Below, piece after piece: positions 1 to 5,792 of a stretch of DNA of 8,027 bases. Position 1 is the first letter of the stretch, and every line of letters starts with the position of its first letter. The position numbers and the translations under genes are program-made. Under the pieces are notes generated by a model that worked only from the letters and a program-made list of their open reading frames with translations, did no database searches and was not told the DNA's origin. This DNA comes from Eggerthellaceae bacterium UBA5906 (GTDB lineage Bacteria > Actinomycetota > Coriobacteriia > Coriobacteriales > Eggerthellaceae), in the NCBI GenBank assembly GCA_002431805.1, contig DJEE01000018.1:9736-17762 (forward strand). The letters run 5' to 3'.

Positions 1-1
1 C

Positions 2-61
2 CGCCGTAAAGTTTGCGTAGCCGCCACACCACAACACGGCAAAGGCAAACGCAAGCACTAA
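2..61 (+). CDS. Possible C-terminal end of an upstream gene (partial)
   Basis: One plus-strand frame stays open from the left edge to a TAA at 59-61. It would encode 19 residues ending in a strongly basic tail (HGKGKRKH), of the kind found at the ends of RNA- or nucleic-acid-binding proteins. A GC-rich hairpin begins 16 bases after the stop, which fits the end of a transcription unit. The fragment is too short to assign a product. A second frame, ending at the TAG at 18-20, cannot be excluded as the true gene end. Confidence 0.35.
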   Translation, partial: RRKVCVAATPQHGKGKRKH

Positions 62-77
62 CCGTCGAGCACCCATG

Positions 78-108
78 CCGCCCGCCTTCGCGCGGGCGGT
101 TCACGTTT
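78..108 (+). terminator. Rho-independent-like terminator
   Basis: An 8-bp perfect GC stem (CCGCCCGC at 78-85 with GCGGGCGG at 92-99) closes a 6-base loop, CTTCGC. It is followed by TTCACGTTT, a weak and interrupted T tract. The T-rich side lies on the plus strand, so the hairpin would stop transcripts entering from the left and insulate the Nudix gene. The poor T tract is the main reason for doubt. Confidence 0.6.
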
Positions 109-135
109 GACCTGCAGATATCCCCGCTGTGTCAC
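107..135 (+). promoter_or_regulatory. Weak candidate promoter for the Nudix gene
   Basis: TTGACC at 107-112 matches a -35 box in five of six positions. At 17-base spacing the -10 candidate is TGTCAC (130-135), which matches only three of six positions. The site lies between the terminator hairpin and the Nudix start, where a promoter is expected. It would give a 5' leader of roughly 40 bases. The -10 is poor, so this is tentative. Confidence 0.22.
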
Positions 136-172
136 AAGCACTTCGCACCCGCGCCTCTAGATGCACGCCCCC

Positions 173-179
173 GAAAGGA
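173..179 (+). promoter_or_regulatory. Ribosome binding site deciding the Nudix start
   Basis: GAAAGGA lies five bases upstream of the ATG at 185. An in-frame ATG at 161 has no comparable purine-rich site in front of it, and it would place this sequence inside the coding region. The start at 185 is therefore preferred. Confidence 0.65.
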
Positions 180-184
180 TTCCC

Positions 185-700
185 ATGACCACGCCCCCAT
201 TCATTACGCACCTGCGCAAGAAAATAGGCAACGACCCGCTGTGGCTTACCGGCATCACCGCCTATGTGGAAGATAGCGAAGGCCGCGTGCTGCTGGGACG
301 GCGGGCAGACACAGGGCAATGGGCGCTTGTGTACGGCATCGTCGAGCCTGTCGAAGAGCCAGCCGACACCTGCGTACGCGAGGTATTGGAGGAAACCGGC
401 GTTGACGTTGTGCCAACGTGCCTGGTCAGCGTGAAATCGTCACCATACATGGTCACGTACGCCAACGGCGATCAGTGCCAGTACATGGACCTGCTGTTCG
501 CGTGCAAGGTACGCGAAGGGGGCAACGCCCAACCCCGCGTCGCCGACGATGAAAGCTTGGAGGTCGGCTGGTTCGCGCCCAATGCGCTACCCGAACCGCT
601 AGCAACGTCCACCCAATCGCGCCTTGAGCTGGTGCGCACGTTCAAGCAAAACGCCGCCTGCGGCAACCCCACCTGCCTGTTCGACTGCACCCTCGCATAG
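185..700 (+). CDS. Nudix family hydrolase (MutT-like)
   Basis: The protein has 171 residues, the usual size of a single-domain Nudix enzyme. Such enzymes hydrolyse a nucleoside diphosphate linked to another group, using Mg2+ bound by the Nudix helix. Residues 51-73 match the Nudix signature G-x5-E-x7-R-E-U-x-E-E-x-G-U exactly: G51, E57, then REVLEETGV with R65, E66, E69 and E70. The preceding strands (LTGITAYVEDSEGRVLLGRR, then TGQWALVYG) fit the fold's N-terminal sheet. Residues 99-133 (QYMDLLFACKV to EVGWFAPN) fit the later strands, where these enzymes place an acidic residue before the W-F motif. The C-terminal tail carries three cysteines (159, 164, 168), too few and too irregular to call a zinc site. 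The substrate cannot be told from sequence; housekeeping of oxidised or surplus nucleotides is a family-level guess. The gene appears to be transcribed alone, since 377 non-coding bases and a separate promoter follow it. Confidence 0.93.
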   Translation: MTTPPFITHLRKKIGNDPLWLTGITAYVEDSEGRVLLGRRADTGQWALVYGIVEPVEEPADTCVREVLEETGVDVVPTCLVSVKSSPYMVTYANGDQCQYMDLLFACKVREGGNAQPRVADDESLEVGWFAPNALPEPLATSTQSRLELVRTFKQNAACGNPTCLFDCTLA

Positions 701-792
701 ACAAGCCCAAGCACTCAAATGCGCAGCGCGACCAAATTCCTTTGCCGCGCGCGAATAGCCCCATGCCCCATGCGCAAACAAGACAAACACCC

Positions 793-814
793 TTCCGTGC
801 ACGGTTTTGCAAGC
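793..814 (+). repeat. Palindromic element, copy 1
   Basis: The copy is TTCCGTGCACGGTTTT followed by GCAAGC. Its centre is the perfect 10-bp palindrome CCGTGCACGG (795-804), followed by a T4 run. It is identical to copy 3, read on the opposite strand, in 21 of 22 positions. Possible roles are an operator for a dimeric regulator or a dispersed intergenic repeat. I do not recognise a named element. Confidence 0.75.
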
Positions 815-844
815 AAACGGCCCCGTTTTCACCGCAGGGGCATC

Positions 845-866
845 TTCCGTGCACGGTTTTTCGCGC
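845..866 (+). repeat. Palindromic element, copy 2
   Basis: This copy has the same orientation as copy 1, with the 16-base core TTCCGTGCACGGTTTT fully conserved and the tail changed to TCGCGC. Its palindrome (847-856) begins 52 bases after that of copy 1, close to five helical turns. The two could therefore present the same DNA face to a bound protein. Confidence 0.72.
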
Positions 867-923
867 AGTTTCCTCAGACATCCGCATAAAACACCAGGTC
901 AGTTTTGCTCGCGCGACGATATC

Positions 924-945
924 GCCTGCAAAACCGTGCACGGAA
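924..945 (-). repeat. Palindromic element, copy 3 (inverted)
   Basis: Read on the minus strand, this is TTCCGTGCACGGTTTT followed by GCAGGC, inverted relative to copies 1 and 2. The palindrome occupies 934-943, 87 bases beyond that of copy 2 and about 80 bases upstream of the -35 box of the PAP2 promoter. The copy 1/copy 3 pair forms near-perfect inverted ends of a 153-base segment. Confidence 0.75.
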
Positions 946-1024
946 AACATCCGCCCGCTCGTCCCCGCTTTCTGCAGAATTCCTCGAAATCGGGCGGTGC
1001 CAGGCGCAAGGGCGGCGGGCGGCT

Positions 1025-1053
1025 TTACCATCGTTTTACCTTCTCTTTACAAT
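1025..1053 (+). promoter_or_regulatory. Sigma-70-type promoter of the PAP2 gene
   Basis: A -35 box TTACCA (1025-1030, four of six to consensus) and a -10 box TACAAT (1048-1053, five of six) are separated by exactly 17 bases. They lie in a locally AT-richer patch just before the gene. Transcription would begin near 1060, leaving a leader of under 20 bases before the ATG at 1078. This supports that start and excludes a longer N-terminus. The three palindromic elements lie upstream, where an activator or a looping repressor could act. Confidence 0.6.
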
Positions 1054-1077
1054 TCGAAGGCCAGATGGGAGTTTTTT

Positions 1078-1770
1078 ATGCACAATCGCACCGCCTCGCA
1101 CGCGTCTGCTATCGCAGGCGGCATACTGCTTGCGCTGTTTGCCCTGCTCACCGTATCGCTCGTGTTCGTTGACCGCCAACCCATTGCCGGAGACGGCAGC
1201 TTGGTGGGCCTGGCAACCTTCAACTTGAACGCCCGCGCGCTGCTAGGTGAAAGCGACCTGATGGAAAAGGTGTCGAACCTTTTGCTGGTAGTACCCGCCG
1301 CCAGCGCACTCATATTTGCAGGCATCGGGGCGCGGCAACTCATACAAACCCGAAGCCGGGCAGGCGTCGAGCGCGACCTGTGGTGGCTGTTGGCGCTCTA
1401 CGGTGCCATGCTGGTGCTGTACGTGCTGTTCAACTGCATATCGCCAAACAACCGTCCCATCCTTGAGGACGGCGTTTGCGAGCCATCGTTCCCCTCGTCG
1501 CACACGCTGCTGGCCGTTACCATGTGCGGTGCCGCCATGATGCAAGCAATACAGCGAATGCGCGCGGGCGGCTTGCGCACCGCCGCGCTTGCCATCTGCG
1601 GCGTTGCCATGGTGGGCATTGTTGCGGCGCGCGCCATGGCCGGCGTGCACTGGGCAACCGACATCCTCGGCGGCATCCTGCTAGGAGCCGCGCTGGTGGC
1701 GTTTTACCACGCCATCGCCTTTGCCGCCAGCAACAACAAAGCCGCACGCGGCAAGCACGCCAGGTACTAA
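1078..1770 (+). CDS. PAP2 family membrane phosphatase
   Basis: The protein has 230 residues and fits an integral membrane phosphatase of the PAP2 (type 2 phosphatidic acid phosphatase) superfamily. Members remove phosphate from lipids such as phosphatidate or undecaprenyl pyrophosphate. Six hydrophobic segments are visible, roughly at 11-31, 64-84, 101-119, 142-158, 167-183 and 195-216. The active-site motifs are present but altered. Motif 1 keeps R126-P127, but the family lysine seven positions before the arginine is N119. Motif 2 is PSSH (139-142), with H142 as the acid/base. Motif 3 is ARAMAGVHWATD, with R185, nucleophile H191 and D195, but alanine instead of the usual serine at 184. The start at 1078 is chosen because TGGGAG lies six bases upstream (1066-1071) and the promoter sits just before it. 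The frame is open for 112 more codons upstream, but those cross the repeats and promoter and encode no hydrophobic or conserved sequence. The 3' end converges on the minus-strand operon with a 7-base gap and no terminator. The substrate is unknown. Confidence 0.88.
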   Translation: MHNRTASHASAIAGGILLALFALLTVSLVFVDRQPIAGDGSLVGLATFNLNARALLGESDLMEKVSNLLLVVPAASALIFAGIGARQLIQTRSRAGVERDLWWLLALYGAMLVLYVLFNCISPNNRPILEDGVCEPSFPSSHTLLAVTMCGAAMMQAIQRMRAGGLRTAALAICGVAMVGIVAARAMAGVHWATDILGGILLGAALVAFYHAIAFAASNNKAARGKHARY

Positions 1771-1777
1771 GCGCACC

Positions 1778-2119
1778 CTATTCCCAGCCCTTCCACACGT
1801 CGGGCTGGTAGCCTACGGTGGCTTTGCGGCCGTTGCGCACCACCGGCTCGCACAGCACCTGCTGGTTTTCCAGCACTTTCTCGAACTTCTGATCCGCAGC
1901 CAAATATTGCAGCAACGCCACCGTGTCGGCATCCTTCGCGTTGGGGTTGATCAACTTGTCTAGGCCGCCAACCGCGTTGGCAACCGACTGAAGCTCGCCT
2001 TTGCTCATCCCCTTTTCCTTCAAGTCAATGAACTGGAAAGCGATGCGGCGCTCCTTGAAATAACGCTGTGCCTTTTTCGTATCGAAGCTTTTCTTCGTGC
2101 CGAAAATCTGAATGTTCAT
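1778..2119 (-). CDS. ArsC/Spx-fold (thioredoxin-like) protein lacking the family cysteine
   Basis: The protein has 113 residues, the normal size for the ArsC/Spx/YffB family (glutaredoxin-like fold). The N-terminal FGTKKSFDTKKAQRYFKER aligns with the family's catalytic loop and first helix, but the position normally held by cysteine is S11. FIDLKEKGMSKGEL (30-43) and the C-terminal VVRNGRKATVGYQPDVW (93-109) are typical of a branch annotated as an 'arsenate reductase family protein' in anaerobes. The only cysteine is C90, just before the cis-proline strand (E91-P92), where relatives usually have a basic or polar residue. Arsenate reduction by the usual cysteine chemistry is therefore unlikely. 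A structural, regulatory or Spx-like role is possible but unproven. It is the last gene of the addB-addA operon, 20 bases after the addA stop, with a strong site of its own (GAAAGGAT). No ars genes are in view. The fold assignment is secure; the function is unknown. Confidence 0.85.
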   Translation of the reverse strand: MNIQIFGTKKSFDTKKAQRYFKERRIAFQFIDLKEKGMSKGELQSVANAVGGLDKLINPNAKDADTVALLQYLAADQKFEKVLENQQVLCEPVVRNGRKATVGYQPDVWKGWE

Positions 2120-2125
2120 CCCAGC

Positions 2126-2133
2126 ATCCTTTC
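2126..2133 (-). promoter_or_regulatory. Ribosome binding site of the ArsC-like gene
   Basis: Read on the minus strand, GAAAGGAT lies in the 20-base gap after the addA stop, with its AAAGGA core seven bases before the ATG. The gap is too short for a terminator or a clear promoter, so the gene is probably translated from the addBA transcript. Confidence 0.7.
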
Positions 2134-2139
2134 AGGTTG

Positions 2140-5100
2140 CTATCGTTGCTTGCTCAACTCATACGCCTGCGCAATGGCCTGCCGCAAAGCGGGTGCATCC
2201 GCCGCGCTAAAGCGGTACTGCACGGTTTGCGGTTCATCCGGCGCATCCGCACGCCCCTGCTCAACGCGTACAAAAACGCATTCCACCTGGGCATATCCTT
2301 GCAGAAGCACCGCATACGCATAGCACGTTGCCTGCAGCAGGTGCTTTTCGTGCAACTGTTCGGGCGTCTCGGCAGGACTGCCGCCGGTTTTGTAATCCAC
2401 CACCAGCGCCGCGCCCGTCGGGCTGTCAACCGTGCCTGGCGTCCCACTTTCCGCCAGCACGTCTATCTCGCCTTCCATATACGCCGGCTGCGCCGCCGTG
2501 CCAAGTTGCAAGAAAAACGGCACTTCGGCCCGCACGCACGAGCATGCTGCCACACGCGCGGCCACATCGCTGGCAAACCAGCGGCCAAGCGCCGCATTAA
2601 GACGCTCGCACTGCGCAGCGGAAAGCGCACACGACCTCTCCAGCGCCTGCTGCCGCGCCGCGCTGGGGCGCTCAAGCGCGCACCCGGGCTGCCAATTCAG
2701 CACCGCCACCTGCGCCAACCGGTGAAACGCCGTGCCCAAATCAGTTGCCGCATCCGCATCAGCAGCGCTGATGCGCGCAGCCGCAGCTTCGTCAGCGCCG
2801 CCTTCAACCACGAGCCCCGCAAACGCATCATGTTCCTGAGCAATAGAAGAATAGCTGAACACACCCGCACGCACAGGCGCATATGGCTTGCCGCGCTGCG
2901 GCGTATACGGCGGCACCACCGGAACGTCAACACATGCCACTGCAGTGCCCTCACCAGCGGGAATGCCCGCTACCTCAGCTGCTGTCGCATTGCATGCCGC
3001 GCCCCCGTTGCCAGCCGTGCCATCCCCCGCCGGCGTTTTCTCGCGCCCAAGCAACGCATCAACATCGGCCGGCGACACCTGCACGCACTCAACACGCGCA
3101 GGGCGCTGGCCGCCGAAGTCGAACACGCTCACACCCGGCTCGAACACGTTTCCCACGCCCACAAACGCCGACTGCACGTCGCCCCAGCAGCCCTTCGAAA
3201 GCCCCGTGGCGTCGGCCTTCGACGCCTTGCCGCGCATGGAAATCACCAGGGCTTCCTTCGCGCGCGTAAGCGCCACGTACAGAAGACGCCGCGCCTCGGC
3301 CGCCTCGCCGCGTTCCTCGTGCAGCTTGATGGCCGCCCGGCGGTCGGCGGGCGTGGCGGCACGGGTTACCATTTCGGCCAGCTCGTCCTCGTCAAACTCG
3401 GAAAACGGCTGGTACGCCCCGCTTTTTGCTACCAGCGACGACGTCTTCTCACGCAAATGGTCAATCCCGCGCCCGCCATCAAGCGACACGTAGGTGTGCC
3501 CCGCCACCGAACAGCACGCCAGCGCCTGTGAATGCGCGCTGTCGTTGCGCAGCTCCGCCACGGCCACGATGGGAAACTCCAAGCCCTTGCTCGCATGAAC
3601 GGTCATGATTCGAACGAAATCGCCACCGGCGGCGGAAAGCGCACCCGGCGCCTCTTTCGCCAGGTCAACGCGCAGCGCCAGCTCACCCGCCACGCCTGCC
3701 GGTCCTAACGCGCTGCCCGCTTCGATGTCGCGCGCCATGCGGATGGCCTTGTACACGTTGCCCGCGCGTGCCAGGCCCTCGGGGCCAGCCGCCTCAAGCC
3801 GCGCAAGCCACCCCGAATCGGTCACGATGCCCTGCATGATGTCCGCCAGCGGCACCGTGCCAACCTGCTCAGAGGCGCGCTGCATAAGCTTCGCGCACGC
3901 AACCAGCGCCGGCGACACTTCGCGCCCCGCCGCAACCTTGCGCTCGACACTGCGGAACCCCTGGTCAAACGCACGGCGCCGCGATATGCCGCGCTCATCA
4001 TCAAAGCCCGTCGACAGCTCCAGCAAATCATCGGCCGAAAGCGCGAACAGCTCGCTTGACAGCACCTCGAACAGCGCCGACGTCCATTTCGGGTTCGCAA
4101 CCGCCTGCGCCAGGCGCACCATCAGCGACACTTCAGGCGCCCGGTTGAAAATGGAGCCCCCGGCAACCACGCACGGCAGGCCCTCGGCGCGCAGCGCGTC
4201 GGCATACACGTTCGCACGGCTCATGCTACCTAACAGCACCACCATGTCGCCGGGCGCATGCCCCGCTTCACGCAGCTCGGAAAACGCGCGCGCCACCCGC
4301 CGCGCCGCAATGTCAACGGCATCGGCCGCAGGCACGCCGCGCGAAGGCGTTACCGTCACCTGCACCTGCACGCGCGGTCCGTCGGACAAAAACGGGCGCT
4401 TGACCTGCGTCTCATCGCGCCCCGGCGCAAGCGACATGAAGCCGGCGCCGAACACCTGCGGCTGCTCGAACACGCGGTCGCACAACGCCAGCACATCGCC
4501 ATGGCTGCGAAAATTATCGGGCAGCTCGATAACGCCTTCGGGGTTGCGCGTGGCAACGTCAGCCAAATGCCGGCGATACACCGACACGTCGGCGCCGCGG
4601 AACCGATAGATGCTCTGCTGCGCATCGCCCACCGTGCACATGCGCGAAAACCCCTCGCCTGCCATGCGCTTGATCATGTCAACCTGCAGCTGATCAGTGT
4701 CCTGGAACTCGTCCACCATTACCAGCTTGAAGCGGTCCGCATACGCAGCCGCAATGGCAGGATGATTGCGAAACGCGCGCGCGGCGAACGCCAGCAAGTC
4801 GTTGTTGTCCAAAAGCCCCGCCTCGTGCTTGCGGCGGGTAAACGCACGTTCCACCAGCTTTGCAACGGCAATCAGCGTGTCAAGCTGCTTTGCCGTCGCC
4901 CCGCAACGCGCCTGCACCGCGCACGCAAAGTACTGTTCAGCCAGCTCAGCGGCTTGTTCACCGTAGGGCGTGTTCTTGCCGAAGTTACGCCCCGGCAACG
5001 GAAACGCGTTCATAGCCTCAAGTGCGCGCTCATACGTCAGCTCATCGTTGCCGGCAATTAGTGCCTGCGCGCCTTCAAGCGCCTCGGCCGTAGCCGCAAG

Positions 5101-5790
5101 GAACTTGTCACGCGTAGAGCCCGGCTTCACACCCTCGGCCAGCGCCGCCGCCGTTTGCGCTACGTCCACAAGCTGTGACAGCAGCTTTACCGGCCCCGCC
5201 GCCGCAGGCGGCAACACCAGCGACGCCATGCCGTCGGGGTGCGCCGCGGCAGCCTGAACCAGCTGACGTACCATGCCCTCAACCGACGCAGTGTTCAAAC
5301 CGGCCCCGCGCACATCGAACTGCGCAAATAGCGCATCAAGGCGCTGCGTATCAATGCCATCGGCAACGCGCACCAAATCATCGCGCCCGCCAAGCACCTC
5401 TTCCAGCGATTCGTCCAAAAGCGTTTTCACGCGCGCCTCATCGGCCACGGTAAACGTCGGGTCAATGCCCAGCTCAAGCGCATGCGCCCGCAAAATGCGC
5501 GCGCACATACCATGAATGGTGGACACCCATGCGTTGTCAACCTTCAGCGCTTGTTCCGTCATGCCCCCAGCACGCAGGGCGCCTTTCACGCGCGACTTAA
5601 TCTCACCCGCGGCCTTTGACGTGAACGTGATGGCCAGCACCTGGTCGATGTCGTCCAAAAAGCCGCTTTCCAACGCATGCACGATGCGCCGCGTGAGCGT
5701 ATAGGTTTTGCCGCTGCCCGCACCGGCGCTCACCGCCAGCGGCGCATCAAGCGTGTTCACGCATTTCGCCTGGCCAGAAGTCAACGCCAT
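2140..5790 (-). CDS. addA: AddA, helicase-nuclease subunit A of the AddAB double-strand-break resection complex
   Basis: The protein has 1216 residues, close to Bacillus subtilis AddA. Together with AddB it unwinds and cuts broken DNA ends in the cytoplasm to give 3' single strands for RecA loading. UvrD-type (SF1A) helicase motifs appear in order. These are the Q motif (TSGQ, 4-7), Walker A AGAGSGKT (22-29), motif Ia ITFTSKAAGE (54-63), Walker B VDEFQDTD (359-366), motif III VGDAQQSIYRFRGAD (387-401), motif IV NFRS (426-429), motif V TVHASKGLEF (730-739) and motif VI ARRLLYVALTRAKE (833-846). A glycine/alanine-rich linker follows (about 912-960), then a RecB-type PD-(D/E)XK nuclease domain. 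Its landmarks are H1023 (GTAFHRL), D1110 (EGEID), D1132-Y-K1134 and Q1153/Y1157 (QATCYAYA). All helicase and nuclease residues are intact. The start at 5790 follows AAAGGAGG at 8-base spacing. An in-frame ATG 16 codons earlier would overlap addB and lacks such a site. AdnA-type mycobacterial enzymes are the alternative, but the order addB-addA and the lengths favour AddAB. Confidence 0.95.
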   Translation of the reverse strand: MALTSGQAKCVNTLDAPLAVSAGAGSGKTYTLTRRIVHALESGFLDDIDQVLAITFTSKAAGEIKSRVKGALRAGGMTEQALKVDNAWVSTIHGMCARILRAHALELGIDPTFTVADEARVKTLLDESLEEVLGGRDDLVRVADGIDTQRLDALFAQFDVRGAGLNTASVEGMVRQLVQAAAAHPDGMASLVLPPAAAGPVKLLSQLVDVAQTAAALAEGVKPGSTRDKFLAATAEALEGAQALIAGNDELTYERALEAMNAFPLPGRNFGKNTPYGEQAAELAEQYFACAVQARCGATAKQLDTLIAVAKLVERAFTRRKHEAGLLDNNDLLAFAARAFRNHPAIAAAYADRFKLVMVDEFQDTDQLQVDMIKRMAGEGFSRMCTVGDAQQSIYRFRGADVSVYRRHLADVATRNPEGVIELPDNFRSHGDVLALCDRVFEQPQVFGAGFMSLAPGRDETQVKRPFLSDGPRVQVQVTVTPSRGVPAADAVDIAARRVARAFSELREAGHAPGDMVVLLGSMSRANVYADALRAEGLPCVVAGGSIFNRAPEVSLMVRLAQAVANPKWTSALFEVLSSELFALSADDLLELSTGFDDERGISRRRAFDQGFRSVERKVAAGREVSPALVACAKLMQRASEQVGTVPLADIMQGIVTDSGWLARLEAAGPEGLARAGNVYKAIRMARDIEAGSALGPAGVAGELALRVDLAKEAPGALSAAGGDFVRIMTVHASKGLEFPIVAVAELRNDSAHSQALACCSVAGHTYVSLDGGRGIDHLREKTSSLVAKSGAYQPFSEFDEDELAEMVTRAATPADRRAAIKLHEERGEAAEARRLLYVALTRAKEALVISMRGKASKADATGLSKGCWGDVQSAFVGVGNVFEPGVSVFDFGGQRPARVECVQVSPADVDALLGREKTPAGDGTAGNGGAACNATAAEVAGIPAGEGTAVACVDVPVVPPYTPQRGKPYAPVRAGVFSYSSIAQEHDAFAGLVVEGGADEAAAARISAADADAATDLGTAFHRLAQVAVLNWQPGCALERPSAARQQALERSCALSAAQCERLNAALGRWFASDVAARVAACSCVRAEVPFFLQLGTAAQPAYMEGEIDVLAESGTPGTVDSPTGAALVVDYKTGGSPAETPEQLHEKHLLQATCYAYAVLLQGYAQVECVFVRVEQGRADAPDEPQTVQYRFSAADAPALRQAIAQAYELSKQR

Positions 5791-5792
5791 GG

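Larger units (their letters stand above)
701..1077. other. 377-base intergenic region with palindromic repeats
   Basis: No supported gene lies here. Reading frames cross it on both strands, but none has a ribosome binding site or recognisable protein content. The region holds a tandem heptamer (CCCCATG twice, 759-772) and three copies of an element centred on the palindrome CCGTGCACGG (793-814, 845-866 and 924-945). It also holds a short inverted pair, GTTTTGC at 902-908 with GCAAAAC at 928-934, and a promoter at 1025-1053. There is no convincing terminator behind the Nudix gene. The stretch is more AT-mixed than its neighbours and looks regulatory. Confidence 0.7.

Noticed and set aside
795..808. 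CCGTGCACGG followed by TTTT as an intrinsic terminator
   Set aside because: A hairpin from this palindrome could have at most three base pairs around a TGCA loop, which is too weak. Copy 3 faces the other way. A protein-binding site explains it better.
793..945. Short CRISPR array
   Set aside because: There are only three copies, one is inverted, the spacings are unequal (52 and 87 bases), and no cas genes are in view.
642..1031. 129-residue minus-strand frame across the intergenic region
   Set aside because: It overlaps the end of the Nudix gene antisense. Its composition is cysteine-, glycine- and arginine-rich with no known motif, and it is created by the GC-rich repeats.
742..1077. 112-codon N-terminal extension of the PAP2 frame
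   Set aside because: It crosses the three repeats and the promoter, encodes basic non-conserved sequence without a membrane segment, and lacks a ribosome binding site. The start at 1078 has one and follows a promoter.
1741..1790. Bidirectional terminator between the convergent PAP2 and ArsC-like genes
   Set aside because: Only a 4-bp GCCG/CGGC hairpin (1741-1752), inside the PAP2 coding end, can be drawn, with no T tract on either strand.
2068..3531. 487-residue plus-strand open frame opposite addA
   Set aside because: It is arginine- and histidine-rich low-complexity sequence antisense to the clear nuclease and helicase coding of addA. Long antisense frames are expected at this GC content.
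3605..4609. 334-residue plus-strand frame opposite addA
   Set aside because: It is serine- and arginine-rich and antisense to conserved helicase motifs, with no ribosome binding site or family resemblance.
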